This document shows, in pieces, positions 53,691-63,340 of a stretch of 64,000 nucleotides of DNA. The stretch lies in contig AP018318.1 in the NCBI GenBank assembly GCA_003990705.1, forward strand, positions 2,359,501 to 2,423,500. Direction: 5' to 3'. Below the pieces are notes generated by a model. That model had not been told where the DNA came from and searched no databases. It saw only the letters and a list, made by a program, of their open reading frames with translations. Within the stretch, counting starts at the first letter, position 1; each line of letters opens with the position of its first letter. Origin of the DNA: Nostoc sp. HK-01 (GTDB taxonomy: Bacteria; Cyanobacteriota; Cyanobacteriia; Cyanobacteriales; Nostocaceae). Both the position numbers and the translations under genes were made by a program.

Positions 53691-54451
53691 ATTTGCGATC
53701 GCTCCTGGAAGCCGTTGCCAATGGTAAAGTTACCCCAGATATAGCCTTAAACTCTCTCAAAAACTTAGCCTATGAACCTGTGGGTGAGTTTGCTAAAATC
53801 GACAACCATCGCGCCCTGAGAACTGGTTTCCCCGAAGTAATTTGGGGGCCAGGTAAAACTCCTGAACAAATTGCCCAAATTATTGAGGTGATGCGCCAAC
53901 GTAACCCAGTAGTCATGGCAACTCGCATTGAACCATCAGTTTATGCGGTACTGCAATCAAAAGTGCGCGGTTTGCAATACTACGAATTGGCAAGAATTTG
54001 CGCTATTACTCCCGAAACTATCGAACCACAGTTCCCAGGCGAAATTGGTATTCTCTCTGCTGGGACTGCTGATTTACCTGTAGCAGAAGAAGCCGCAATC
54101 ACAGCGGAACTTTCAGGTTTTCGTGTGCAGCGACTTTGGGATGTGGGGGTGGCTGGTATTCACCGTTTGCTGAGTAATCGTCACTTGATTGAATCAGCAT
54201 CGGTGTTAATTGTTGTGGCTGGGATGGAAGGTGCTTTACCCAGTGTGGTTGCAGGTTTAGCAAATTGTCCGGTGATTGCTGTTCCTACTAGTATTGGCTA
54301 CGGTGCAAGTTTTGGTGGTTTAGCACCTCTATTGACAATGCTTAACTCTTGTGCTGCTGGTGTTGGCGTAGTAAATATTGATAACGGTTTTGGTGCAGCG
54401 GTATTGGCGGGGCAAATTTTGCGGACAGCTATGAAATTGAGTGAGGAGTAG
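53675..54451 (+). CDS. larB: LarB-type carboxylase, nickel-pincer cofactor biosynthesis
   Basis: A 258-residue PurE-like protein of the LarB family, which carboxylates and hydrolyses nicotinic acid adenine dinucleotide in making the nickel-pincer cofactor of lactate racemase. The PurE-like core is visible: GEIGILSAGTADLPVAEEAAITAELSGF, DVGVAGIHRLL, VVAGMEGALPSVVAGLANCPVIAVPTSIGYGASFGG and CAAGVGVVNIDNGFGAAVLAGQI. No larC/larE is nearby, so its role here is inferred from family. ATG at 53675 lies in a repeat; a downstream start is possible. Confidence 0.88.
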   Translation: MTNDQNLRSLLEAVANGKVTPDIALNSLKNLAYEPVGEFAKIDNHRALRTGFPEVIWGPGKTPEQIAQIIEVMRQRNPVVMATRIEPSVYAVLQSKVRGLQYYELARICAITPETIEPQFPGEIGILSAGTADLPVAEEAAITAELSGFRVQRLWDVGVAGIHRLLSNRHLIESASVLIVVAGMEGALPSVVAGLANCPVIAVPTSIGYGASFGGLAPLLTMLNSCAAGVGVVNIDNGFGAAVLAGQILRTAMKLSEE

Positions 54452-54584
54452 AAGTTAGAGTATTGAGAATGGGACAAAATATCAGGTAGAGCGATCGCTG
54501 ATCTCCCCCGGATCAAATTAACCAAATACTGGACATCTTATACATATAGAGGTTATGACATAGAGGACTTTACGAGGATTCGGT

Positions 54585-54791
54585 ATGCACTACCTCAACG
54601 ATTTAACTTTTCAGCTATTTTGGCATTTGCCGATGAATGCTATGGTGCTGGCACAACAAGTTAGTGATCCTAATTTGATTGGTCAGGTGCAGAAAGCTTG
54701 GAATCATTTTGTCCAAACAGGTCAAATTTGGGCGTTGCTGATTGGTTTGGTGATTGGTTGGCTATTTCGTAACCTTACCAGCTACGGTTGA
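54585..54791 (+). CDS. Small membrane protein of unknown function
   Basis: A 68-residue protein with a hydrophobic C-terminal segment WALLIGLVIGWLFRNL (about residues 49-64), preceded by an amphipathic stretch (PNLIGQVQKAWNHFVQTGQI). It has GAGGATT before the ATG. I do not recognise a named family. It lies between larB and argH on the same strand. Confidence 0.6.
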   Translation: MHYLNDLTFQLFWHLPMNAMVLAQQVSDPNLIGQVQKAWNHFVQTGQIWALLIGLVIGWLFRNLTSYG

Positions 54792-54853
54792 CACCGATAG
54801 GGAGTTGGTAGTACGGATTAGAGTATTTGCCTACTTCCCATTCCCGTTTTTTT

Positions 54854-56245
54854 ATGACGCAACCACAAACTTGGAGCCAGCGATTTGAATCAGCGCTACA
54901 TCCGGCGATCGCTCTGTTTAATGCCAGCATTAATTTTGATATTGAATTAATTGAATACGACCTGACTGGTTCCCAAGCTCATGCCAAAATGTTGGCGCAT
55001 ACGGGGATAATTTCTGCTGAAGAAGGCGAACAACTCGTTTCAGGTTTAGAACAAATTCGCCAAGAATATCGCCAAGGACAATTTCAGCCGGGAGTTGATG
55101 CTGAAGATGTACATTTTGCTGTGGAACGGCGATTGACGGAAATTGTCGGCGATGTTGGTAAAAAGTTACATACGGCGCGATCGCGCAATGACCAAGTAGG
55201 TACAGATACTCGGCTTTATCTGCGCGAGCAAATTCAGCAAATTCGCAATTACTTGCGGGAATTTCAACGAGTTATCCTAGATATCGCTGAACAAAACGTT
55301 GAAACCCTGATTCCTGGTTACACCCATTTACAACGCGCTCAACCCTTGAGTTTAGCCCATCACCTTTTGGCTTACTTTGAAATGGCACAGCGCGATTGGG
55401 AACGCTTAGGAGATGTTTCGCGCCGAGTGAATATTTCACCTTTGGGTTGCGGTGCGTTGGCGGGAACGACTTTCCCTATTGACCGCCATTACACAGCCGA
55501 GTTGTTAAATTTTGATAGTGTTTATGCTAACAGCCTGGATGGAGTGAGCGATCGCGATTTTGCGATCGAATTTTTGTGTGCGGCTAGTTTGATTATGGTT
55601 CACCTCAGCCGCCTTTCAGAAGAAATTATTCTCTGGGCTTCGGAAGAATTTCGCTTCATCACCCTCAAAGATAGCTGTGCAACTGGTTCTAGCATTATGC
55701 CCCAAAAGAAGAACCCCGACGTGCCAGAATTAGTGCGCGGCAAAACTGGGCGGGTTTTTGGTCATCTTCAGGCAATGTTAGTTATTATGAAAGGCTTGCC
55801 TTTGGCATATAACAAAGATTTACAAGAAGACAAAGAAGGTTTATTTGATGGCGTTAACACAGTCAAAGCTTGTTTAGAAGCAATGACAATTTTGCTGCGG
55901 GAAGGCTTAGAATTTCGTAGCCAGCGTTTAGGCGAAGCTGTTGCAGAAGACTTTTCTAATGCTACAGATGTGGCAGATTATCTCGCCGCCAGAGGTGTTC
56001 CCTTCCGTGAAGCTTATAATTTGGTGGGTAAAGTCGTCAAAACTAGTATTGCTGCGGGCAAACTTCTCAAAGACTTAACATTAGAAGAATGGCAACAAAT
56101 ACATCCTGCATTCGCCGCAGATATTTATGATGCGATCGCACCACGAACAGTTGTCGCCGCCCGTAATAGTTACGGTGGTACAGGTTTTGCCCAAGTTAAC
56201 AAGGCATTAGTTACTGCACGCAATCAAATAAAGTCTGAAGAGTGA
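54854..56245 (+). CDS. argH: Argininosuccinate lyase
   Basis: A 463-residue ArgH that splits argininosuccinate to arginine and fumarate, the last step of arginine synthesis; arginine feeds cyanophycin made by the neighbouring cphA. Conserved fumarase-superfamily segments: [34 protein letters not shown] and the signature [23 protein letters not shown] (with the mobile-loop Ser in [10 protein letters not shown]). ATG at 54854 is used; an upstream TTG adds nine residues without support. A bidirectional terminator follows. Confidence 0.97.
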   Translation: MTQPQTWSQRFESALHPAIALFNASINFDIELIEYDLTGSQAHAKMLAHTGIISAEEGEQLVSGLEQIRQEYRQGQFQPGVDAEDVHFAVERRLTEIVGDVGKKLHTARSRNDQVGTDTRLYLREQIQQIRNYLREFQRVILDIAEQNVETLIPGYTHLQRAQPLSLAHHLLAYFEMAQRDWERLGDVSRRVNISPLGCGALAGTTFPIDRHYTAELLNFDSVYANSLDGVSDRDFAIEFLCAASLIMVHLSRLSEEIILWASEEFRFITLKDSCATGSSIMPQKKNPDVPELVRGKTGRVFGHLQAMLVIMKGLPLAYNKDLQEDKEGLFDGVNTVKACLEAMTILLREGLEFRSQRLGEAVAEDFSNATDVADYLAARGVPFREAYNLVGKVVKTSIAAGKLLKDLTLEEWQQIHPAFAADIYDAIAPRTVVAARNSYGGTGFAQVNKALVTARNQIKSEE

Positions 56246-56287
56246 AGTCTGACAGTGCTTTCAATCTGTAAGTCCTAATACGGCAAA

Positions 56288-56325
56288 AAATTAAGGGCGT
56301 ATAAATATACGCCCTCAAAATTAGA
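56288..56325. terminator. Bidirectional terminator between argH and the small basic gene
   Basis: GGGCGTATA / TATACGCCC forms a perfect 9-bp stem with a 2-base loop (56295-56314). On the minus strand it is followed by TTAATTTTTT; on the plus strand by TCAAAATT, which is weaker. Confidence 0.82.
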
Positions 56326-56359
56326 ATCATTTTAAAGAATCAGAAATTAACTAGGCGGC

Positions 56360-56524
56360 TTATTCAGCATCAATTGCTGCTGCGCCCTCATCTTCCTCAC
56401 TCTTAGGTGGTCGTTGCTGGAACCTTCTTTGCATTCTTCCCGTTGTAGTCCGTTTACGAAACTTTCTGGCGTATGCCTGGTTCCGTAGCGCCTTTTCTTT
56501 TTTCGGGTTACGGCGCTTTGCCAT
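56360..56524 (-). CDS. Small basic protein conserved in cyanobacteria
   Basis: A 54-residue protein, MAKRRNPKKEKALRNQAYARKFRKR then an acidic tail (EEDEGAAAIDAE). The start is decided by GAGGTG directly before the ATG; an upstream extension is unsupported. The basic N-terminal half suggests binding to RNA or the ribosome, but no function is known to me. Confidence 0.75.
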   Translation of the reverse strand: MAKRRNPKKEKALRNQAYARKFRKRTTTGRMQRRFQQRPPKSEEDEGAAAIDAE

Positions 56525-57355
56525 GTTCACCTCATTAATAAACAACAAAAAAAGATAAACTAGGCATCTCTTAGGCATTATCAGCTATGAGGCTGATGCT
56601 ATTGATATGATTTTCCCCTAGTTTAACAGTCTAACTACTTTATTTGAACAACGTACAATTGTATCGTATTAATTGAAATCATGTCAATATAAATTTTTGA
56701 GGATTTCTTTAACGCCAGGAAGTTCAAAACATCAAATAATTGGGAAAAGTAAAAATATTCATCAATTTATCTATATGTACTATCAGGATAAACCTAGAGA
56801 AATTTTTATGGAAGATTTCTAGAATAACTTTATGTAAAAATAGCTGGCGATCGCTCGTAAAAAATTAGTAATATTCATGAGCTATTTTAGGCTTTTACTT
56901 TAATAAGTAAATCAACTATTTTCTATAATTTAAATATCTATTCCGGGAATTTTTAAGATAAAATCTATCTTTATTTACTGAAATAAATAATGTATATAGA
57001 AATACAAAAACTTTCTTTTAACTAAATGCTAAAATTAAGCTATCATACAAAAACTCTTAGATAATATTTGCAAATTATCTAGTATTTTGCTTGATGTTCT
57101 GAGTTTACCTCGGTGATAAGTCAATAGTTTTCAGTTAGCCAAGCCTTACGGCAATTCCTATGGGAAAAGACTTAACTGAAGGATTGTAGATTGAAGTACT
57201 TCCTCATAAGTTGCAGGAAAGTTAGTCTAAATATAGACGTATATTCAATTACTAAGTAAATCAGCTAATACTTTTCAAATATTCTCTGAGCATAAAATCC
57301 CAAAGCACAAGCATCTTTGTGTGAAACAAATCTCAATAATTAGCTAGTTGAGTGA
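56525..57355. other. AT-rich intergenic region upstream of the second Nudix gene
   Basis: An 830-bp stretch with no gene seen. It holds one HIP1-like core (GGCGATCGC near 56847) and an imperfect fold-back TTCAGTTA...TTAACTGAA at about 57130-57180. The composition is strongly AT-rich. I cannot explain its length. Confidence 0.5.
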
Positions 57356-57895
57356 ATGCGAGTGCAGGAAATAAAAACACATAACACCAAGATTTTCAGC
57401 TTGAACGTTCTGGCTTTTTTTGCAGCAGTTGTCCAGTCTACACGCGGTTTATGGCGTTATGGACAAACAGTATTAGGTATTATCTTCCGTCATCCTATTA
57501 CTGGTACAAGTATTATTCCGATATTACCTGATGGTCGAATTGTCTTAATTCGACGGCGAGATAATGGTCTTTGGTCATTACCCGGCGGGATGGTGGACTG
57601 GGGAGAAGATATTCCCACTACAGTTCGCCGAGAATTGATAGAGGAAACTGGACTGGAGTTATTAGAGATTAAACGTTTAGTCGGTGTTTATTCTGCACCA
57701 GACAGAGACCCTCGCATTCATTCGATTTGCGTTGTGGTGGAAGCAGAAGTACAAGGGAAAATGGAAATTCAAGATGGGTTAGAAGTCATGGAAATCCAAG
57801 CTTTTTCACCTAGTGCTTTACCGAGTGAACCAATGTCCCATGACCATTCCCGACAGATAAAAGACTACTTAAACGGCTTGACAACACTGGCGTAA
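57356..57895 (+). CDS. Nudix hydrolase with N-terminal hydrophobic segment
   Basis: A 179-residue Nudix protein. The box GGMVDWGEDIPTTVRRELIEETGLEL (about 78-103) is intact, preceded by GLWSLPGG. Before the Nudix domain, residues about 14-45 (FSLNVLAFFAAVVQSTRGLWRYGQTVLGIIF) are hydrophobic and could attach it to a membrane. Substrate unknown. The Nudix domain resembles the one at 37376 in the IxxYSxPxRDPRxH segment. Confidence 0.82.
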   Translation: MRVQEIKTHNTKIFSLNVLAFFAAVVQSTRGLWRYGQTVLGIIFRHPITGTSIIPILPDGRIVLIRRRDNGLWSLPGGMVDWGEDIPTTVRRELIEETGLELLEIKRLVGVYSAPDRDPRIHSICVVVEAEVQGKMEIQDGLEVMEIQAFSPSALPSEPMSHDHSRQIKDYLNGLTTLA

Positions 57896-57982
57896 CAATA
57901 CTTTAGATTTTCGCTGGGAGATTTAATTGCAAAATCCAATATAGAAACTACAATCAACTATGATGTAATTTTTATATACAAG

Positions 57983-58804
57983 ATGGATACACTATTACGT
58001 AACTCCCGCAGAAAGCTGTCCCAAGGATTGTTATTCTGGAGCGAAGCTGGTCAAGGTATTCCGGTCGTTTTGTTACATGGTGCTTGGAACGATAGCAGCC
58101 AGTGGTCATCGGTAATGGAAAAATTGGCAAAAAATTTCCATTGTTTTGCACCAGACTTGTTAGGCTTTGGTGAGTCTGATAAGCCCAATATCCATCATTC
58201 GATAGATTTACAAGTAGATTCTATAGCTGAACTTTTGCAAGCTTTAAGACTGGAAAGAGTATATTTAGTTGGTCATTCTTTAGGTGGTTGGATAGCAGCT
58301 AGTTATGCTTTGAAATATCCAGAACAAGTGGAAGGTTTAGTATTATTAGCACCAGAAGGTGTAGAAGTAGAAAAACAAGAAAAACGTTGGCAACAACGAC
58401 GCAAATTATTAGAATTTTCTCCGTTATTAGTGAAATTTTTAAAATTTATCAGACCCATCATTAAAATATTCGGTTGGCACGAAAAAATCGAGCAAGACTT
58501 ACAGCAACGTCAACATTTACTCAAATATCCCGCAGCTTGTCAGTTATTATTTCAAAGACAGACAGCAGAAATTAAAGCCGAGTTACTGCAAGATAAATTG
58601 CATTTAATTGAAGTGCCAGTTTTAATTTTGCAAGGTGGTCAAGATACTTCTGATGCTGTATTTCAAAGCCAAACTTATAAACAATTAATTCCCCAAGTAG
58701 ATTTTAAATTAGTGGCTCATGCTGGCAATGATTTACCGGAATCTTGTACGGGAATTGTGGCTGAAGAAATCCGAGATTTTATTAATAAAGTTAAACTGAC
58801 TTAA
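57983..58804 (+). CDS. Alpha/beta hydrolase
   Basis: A 273-residue alpha/beta hydrolase. The oxyanion motif LLHGAWND (30-37), nucleophile Ser99 in VGHSLGGW, a later acidic strand (LILQGGQDTSDA) and the His of VAHAGNDLPE make the usual triad. Substrate is unknown; the family includes esterases, haloalkane dehalogenases and lipases. Confidence 0.87.
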   Translation: MDTLLRNSRRKLSQGLLFWSEAGQGIPVVLLHGAWNDSSQWSSVMEKLAKNFHCFAPDLLGFGESDKPNIHHSIDLQVDSIAELLQALRLERVYLVGHSLGGWIAASYALKYPEQVEGLVLLAPEGVEVEKQEKRWQQRRKLLEFSPLLVKFLKFIRPIIKIFGWHEKIEQDLQQRQHLLKYPAACQLLFQRQTAEIKAELLQDKLHLIEVPVLILQGGQDTSDAVFQSQTYKQLIPQVDFKLVAHAGNDLPESCTGIVAEEIRDFINKVKLT

Positions 58805-58985
58805 TTATATAAAGTGGATGAAGTTCAATTTGCACCCTCTATCGAGATTCTTTTCTTTTTTGGAAATAGAAACACATAAAAAAGCGTGATTTTTATTTAG
58901 CTTTATATATCCCTTTTCCTGCTGAGGATATTTATTGTTTTTATCCACTAGTTGAGTCGTCATCCAGTTGAGGTAATTTTTATAG

Positions 58986-59765
58986 TCAAACTTCATTAAT
59001 TGCAGCTATTCCCCAAAAAATTAAATTAGGTTCAACAATCAAACGTGCTGTAAGTTCTGGATATAAAGTTTGTAGATAGTTAAATAATAAAGTGCGATCG
59101 CCTCCTTTAATTGCAACTTTACTATTAGGATATAAATCCCACCACGCTGTCATAAAATCTTTGATTCCGGCTAACAAGGTGTAGATAACACCACTTTGAA
59201 TAGCCTCTGGTGTATTAAGTGCAAAACGTGGTGGTAATGAGGTGAAGTTTTGCGTTTCTAACTGTGGTAATTGGCTGGTTTTTTCACCTAAAGTCGCAAA
59301 CTGTAAACCCAAACCAGGTAAAATTGCACCGCCAACTAAATTCTGTTGACTATCTGCACCTGTAAAAGTGAGTGCGGTTCCAGCATCAATTACTAATATG
59401 GGAAATCCCAACTTTATCCCCGCACCCCACAAAGCCAAGGCGCGGTCAATTCCTAATGTGGGATAGGTATTTTTTAGAGGTACATTCTCTAAGGTAATTA
59501 CTTTGACATTGGGGTAACTTTGCCAAAGTGCGGTTTGACTGGGAACAACAGAAGCAATTACCAGAGTAAGGGGACAAGGAAGGGTAAAAATCTTGGCGGG
59601 GAAATCATCTAAGGTTCGACCGTTACCTAACTGCTGTATAACTGAATCAGGTAGATAGTCTGTATTCCATGTACAGTCAAGGGTTTCGCCTACGAATAAC
59701 CCCCAATGCAGTCGGGAATTACCTATCTCCAAAGCCAGCCAAGGTTTCTGTATACGCGGTTTCAC
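58986..59765 (-). CDS. coaX: Type III pantothenate kinase
   Basis: A 259-residue CoaX, first step of coenzyme A synthesis. Motifs are near standard: the phosphate-binding motif reads [11 protein letters not shown], with Glu13 in place of the usual Asp, then [12 protein letters not shown] and [15 protein letters not shown], and [23 protein letters not shown]. The start is GTG. It stands alone on its strand. The Asp-to-Glu change is conservative and may be normal for cyanobacteria; I cannot check. Confidence 0.9.
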   Translation of the reverse strand: MKPRIQKPWLALEIGNSRLHWGLFVGETLDCTWNTDYLPDSVIQQLGNGRTLDDFPAKIFTLPCPLTLVIASVVPSQTALWQSYPNVKVITLENVPLKNTYPTLGIDRALALWGAGIKLGFPILVIDAGTALTFTGADSQQNLVGGAILPGLGLQFATLGEKTSQLPQLETQNFTSLPPRFALNTPEAIQSGVIYTLLAGIKDFMTAWWDLYPNSKVAIKGGDRTLLFNYLQTLYPELTARLIVEPNLIFWGIAAINEV

Positions 59766-59875
59766 TCTTTTGATTTTTTTAAGCTAATTATAGATTTTTT
59801 AATAAAAATTTACATTTAAACCGTGTCAAAATAGAACAAGCGGAATAAATACTCATTGTGTTTGAGAGGGGATTT

Positions 59876-61600
59876 ATGGTATCGCTCACCGAGAAAACGG
59901 AAAAACGGCTGACTATACAGACTGAGGACATTGCTCAAGATACGACGGCAATTCGCTCTCTCGATTGGGATCGCGATCGCTTTGATATTGAGTTTGGTTT
60001 ACAAAATGGTACTACCTACAACTCATTTTTGATTCGCGGTGAGCAAATTGCCTTAGTTGATACCTCCCATGAGAAGTTCCGTCAGCTGTATTTTGATACC
60101 CTGACAGGACTGATAAATCCTCAAGATATCAATTATTTGATTATCAGCCACACCGAGCCTGACCATAGTGGCTTGGTGAAAGATTTGTTACAAATGGCTC
60201 CAGAAATTACAGTTGTCGCCTCAAAAGTAGCAATTCAATTTCTAGAAGATTTAGTGCATCAGCCATTCAAGCGGCAAATTGTGAAAAATGGCGATCGCTT
60301 AGATTTAGGTAATGGTCACGAGATAGAATTCGTGATTGCACCTAACTTACATTGGCCTGACACAATATTTAGCTTCGACCACAAAGACCAAATTCTTTTC
60401 ACCTGCGATGCTTTCGGGATGCACTATTGCTCCGATGCGACCTTTGACGAAGACTTAAAAACTATTGAAGCTGATTTTAAATATTACTATGAATGCTTGA
60501 TGGGGCCAAATTCGCGCTCGGTATTGTCTGCAATGAAGCGGATGGGGGAATTACCTGAGATTAAAATGATTGCTACAGGTCACGGGCCGTTACTCTATCA
60601 CAACGTTGAGGAACTAACCGCGCGTTACCGCAAATGGAGCCAGAACCAAGCAAAACCAGAAACCACAGTTGGTATATTCTACGTTTCAGAATACGGTTAT
60701 AGCGATCGCCTGGCGCAAGCCGTAATCAACGGTATCAACAAAACCGATGTCGCTGTAGAAGTAGTAGATTTGGGTTCAGCCACAGATTTACAAGAATTGC
60801 GCGAACTGGTGGGGCGTTGTTCGGGGATAGTCATTGGTGTGCCGCCTGCGGCTGGTGATAACATTGCTCAAGCTGCACTTAGTACCGTGTTAGGCTCTGC
60901 TAAAGATAAACAAGCCATTGGTATATTTGAAACTGGTGGCGGTAATGATGAACCGACTTATCCCCTATTAACAAAATTCCGGGCGTTGGGACTGCACGTA
61001 GCCTTTCCGGTAATTCAACTTAGCGAAAACCCTAGTGAAATCACTTACAAGCAATGTGAAGAAGCTGGTACAGACTTGGGGCAATGGGTAACACGCGATC
61101 GCAGCATCAAAGCCATGAAATCTCTAAGTGCAGACTTAGATAAAGCCCTCGGTAGACTCAGTGGCGGACTGTATATTATCACTGCCAAAAAAGGCGACGT
61201 ATCCAGCGCGATGTTAGCTTCTTGGGTAGCGCAAGCCAGCTTCAAACCCTTGGGCTTCTCCATTGCAGTCGCTAAAGATCGGGCGATTGAATCATTAATG
61301 CAAGTAGGCGATCGCTTTGTGTTAAACGTCTTAGAAGAAGGCAATTATCAAACACTCATGCGCCACTTCCTCAAACGGTTCGCCCCCGGTGCTGACCGTT
61401 TTGCAGGTGTGCGAACCCAATCCGCTGAAGATGGTACACCCATCCTCGCCGACGCTTTAGCATACATGGAATGCGAAGTCGTCAGCCGGATGGACTGCGG
61501 CGACCACTGGGCGGTATACAGCACCGTCAACGGCGGCCGAGTTTCCAACCCTGACGCATTGACAGCTGTGCATCATCGCAAAGTGGGAAATCACTACTAA
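59876..61600 (+). CDS. Diflavin flavodiiron protein, Flv3/Flv4 type
   Basis: A 574-residue class C flavodiiron protein. The metallo-beta-lactamase domain (1-~260) has all diiron ligands: His92, Glu94, Asp96 and His97 in SHTEPDHS, then NLHWPDT, CDAFGMHYCSD and ATGHGPLLYH. A flavodoxin domain (about 260-410: GIFYVSEYGYSDRLAQAV) and a C-terminal flavin reductase-like domain (about 425-574) follow. The canonical ligands favour Flv3 or Flv4 over Flv1/Flv2, which lose some. These proteins reduce O2 to water downstream of photosystem I or II. GAGAGGGG precedes the ATG at 59876. Confidence 0.93.
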   Translation: MVSLTEKTEKRLTIQTEDIAQDTTAIRSLDWDRDRFDIEFGLQNGTTYNSFLIRGEQIALVDTSHEKFRQLYFDTLTGLINPQDINYLIISHTEPDHSGLVKDLLQMAPEITVVASKVAIQFLEDLVHQPFKRQIVKNGDRLDLGNGHEIEFVIAPNLHWPDTIFSFDHKDQILFTCDAFGMHYCSDATFDEDLKTIEADFKYYYECLMGPNSRSVLSAMKRMGELPEIKMIATGHGPLLYHNVEELTARYRKWSQNQAKPETTVGIFYVSEYGYSDRLAQAVINGINKTDVAVEVVDLGSATDLQELRELVGRCSGIVIGVPPAAGDNIAQAALSTVLGSAKDKQAIGIFETGGGNDEPTYPLLTKFRALGLHVAFPVIQLSENPSEITYKQCEEAGTDLGQWVTRDRSIKAMKSLSADLDKALGRLSGGLYIITAKKGDVSSAMLASWVAQASFKPLGFSIAVAKDRAIESLMQVGDRFVLNVLEEGNYQTLMRHFLKRFAPGADRFAGVRTQSAEDGTPILADALAYMECEVVSRMDCGDHWAVYSTVNGGRVSNPDALTAVHHRKVGNHY

Positions 61601-61638
61601 AACTTTTTGCGACTCATCAGAGGACTTGTAAAAGATGA

Positions 61639-61682
61639 ATAGCGATCGCACTTTTGAGAATTAGGGGAAGTGCGATCGCTAT
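61639..61682. repeat. HIP1-containing perfect inverted repeat
   Basis: ATAGCGATCGCACTT / AAGTGCGATCGCTAT, 15-bp perfect arms with a 14-base loop, 38 bp after the flavodiiron gene. Both arms contain HIP1. No T-run follows, so I call it a repeat rather than a terminator. Confidence 0.85.
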
Positions 61683-61767
61683 CATGCTTTAGGGTATGGC
61701 ATGAAATAGCTAATATTTATTCACTGTATAATGTAATCAATATTCTGTTGAGTCAGGAGAAATTTTT

Positions 61768-62223
61768 ATGTTTACCTCTGAGACTAACAAAACATTATAT
61801 GAACAAGATTTTTACTTATGGATACAAACTACAGTTAAACTTTTGCAAGAAGGTAAACTGGAACAATTAGATATTGCGAATTTAATTGAAGAAATTGATA
61901 GTATGGGGCGGAGTGAAAAGAAAGAACTTAAAAACCGTCTAATAATATTAATTGAACATTTATTAAAACTGCAATACTGGATAGAAGAAAAAGAGTGTAA
62001 TGCCAGAGGATGGCGTAATACTATTGTTGAGCAAAGACGACAAATAATTTATCTTCTAGAAGATAGTCCCAGTTTAAAATCTGTTTTAGATAATGTATTT
62101 CTAGACTGTTATACAGATGCTAGAAATGATACCATCAGAAAATATCGACTTCCATCAGAACTATTCCCACAAGAATCACCTTTTTCTGTAGCTCAGATTC
62201 TTGACGCAGATTTTATACCTTAA
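61768..62223 (+). CDS. DUF29 family protein
   Basis: A 151-residue all-helical protein of DUF29, abundant in cyanobacteria. The family pattern is clear: YEQDFYLWIQTTVKLLQEGKLEQLDIANLIEEIDSMGRSEKKELKNRLIILIEHLLKLQY, then WRNTIVEQRRQI and LPSELFPQESPFSVAQILDADFIP. No function is established to my knowledge. AGGAG precedes the ATG by 9 bases. Confidence 0.88.
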   Translation: MFTSETNKTLYEQDFYLWIQTTVKLLQEGKLEQLDIANLIEEIDSMGRSEKKELKNRLIILIEHLLKLQYWIEEKECNARGWRNTIVEQRRQIIYLLEDSPSLKSVLDNVFLDCYTDARNDTIRKYRLPSELFPQESPFSVAQILDADFIP

Positions 62224-62308
62224 TTCTAGAGCGATGGCTTTGTTGTTAGATATGCAGATAAAGACTGATAAAATTAATCCCGAATAATCAAAATATTTTG
62301 ATATTTTT

Positions 62309-63153
62309 GTGAAACGTGACTCCATTTATTATCAAATTTTCAAGCGATTTCCAGCGTTAATCTTTGAACTCGTTGATAACCGTCCTGCACAGGCGCAAAA
62401 CTATCGATTTGAGTCAGTAGAGGTGAAAGAAACCGCTTTTCGCATTGATGGTGTCGTCTTGAAAAGTTTTGTGGAAGGAAACATTCCCCACAAACTTTTC
62501 GCTTACTACCACCAGAAGACGCAACCTCTAGAGTTATCTTTTTTGCCGAAGTGCAATTTCAGAAAGACGAAAGTCTTGATCATCGGTTTTTTACCGAGTC
62601 GCTCACCTATTTGTACCGCAATCAATCTCAATACGATGATTGGTACTGTGTGGTAATATTTCCATCACGCTCTTTAGAACCAAACGATAAAAGAACCCAT
62701 CGTATATTTTTAAACAGCGACCAAGTTCAGCGCATTTATTTGCATGAGTTAGGTACTTCTGATACTCTGCCAATAGGCATCAATTTAATGCAGTTGACAA
62801 CTGCATCCTCGGAAACAATGGCAGAGCAAGCCAAGCAACTAATTCAACGGGTAAAATTAGAAGAAATAGGCACACTGCCGCAAAACGAAATCATCGAAAT
62901 TATTACGACAATTGCCGTTTACAAGTTTTCGTCGTTGAGTCGAGAGGAAGTAGAAGCTATGCTAGGAATAACTTTAGAGGAAACAAGAGTATATCAGGAA
63001 GCAAAAGCTGAAGGTCTAGAACAAGGTCGAGAACAACGGGAAGCTGAACTGTTGAAAGTTGCTGTCCCACTGCTACTGAAAACTGGGATGAGTGTAGAAC
63101 AGATTGCTCAACAATTTAATGTGGCTGTGGAATCTGTGGAGAAATACAGGTAA
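62309..63153 (+). pseudogene. DUF2887/Rpn-like gene disrupted by a 47-bp palindromic insertion
   Basis: Two reading segments in different frames belong to one gene. The first (from GTG 62309) carries MKRDSIYYQIFKRFPALIFELV and FRIDGV; the second carries LLPPEDATSRVIFFAEVQFQKDE through the C-terminal helical part with SLSREEVEAMLGI and a final MSVEQIAQQFNVAVESVEKY. Between FRIDGV and LLPPED sit 47 extra bases (about 62456-62502) that shift the frame by two. The family belongs to the Rpn/PD-(D/E)XK putative transposase or nuclease group. The downstream part could only be translated from an internal start. Confidence 0.8.
62456..62502. mobile_element. 47-bp palindromic insertion in the DUF2887-type gene
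   Basis: The inserted bases contain arms AAAAGTTTTGTGG (from 62462) and CCACAAACTTTT (to 62499), an imperfect inverted repeat with AAGGAAACATTCC between. Removal of 47 bases restores a continuous frame D-G-V-L-L-P-P-E-D. I infer a short MITE- or REP-like element; exact ends and any target duplication are unresolved. Confidence 0.65.
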
Positions 63154-63340
63154 GATTACCTTTGATAAGTTATGGCGATCGCACTTCATCTTACCTAAAT
63201 TTAGAGGTAAAGATTCGTTCTGTACAATTGACTAAACAGCCGCTAAGAGCGATCGCCTTCAGGTTTAGCGTATCAGTAGTTTTACCAGTAGAATAGACAC
63301 ATAAAATTTTGCCGCTATTTGGCTTATTGATAGTGGATTT

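Noticed and set aside
58805-58996. 63-codon frame between the hydrolase and coaX
   Set aside because: Low-complexity Lys/Asn-rich AT-rich spacer with no ribosome site.
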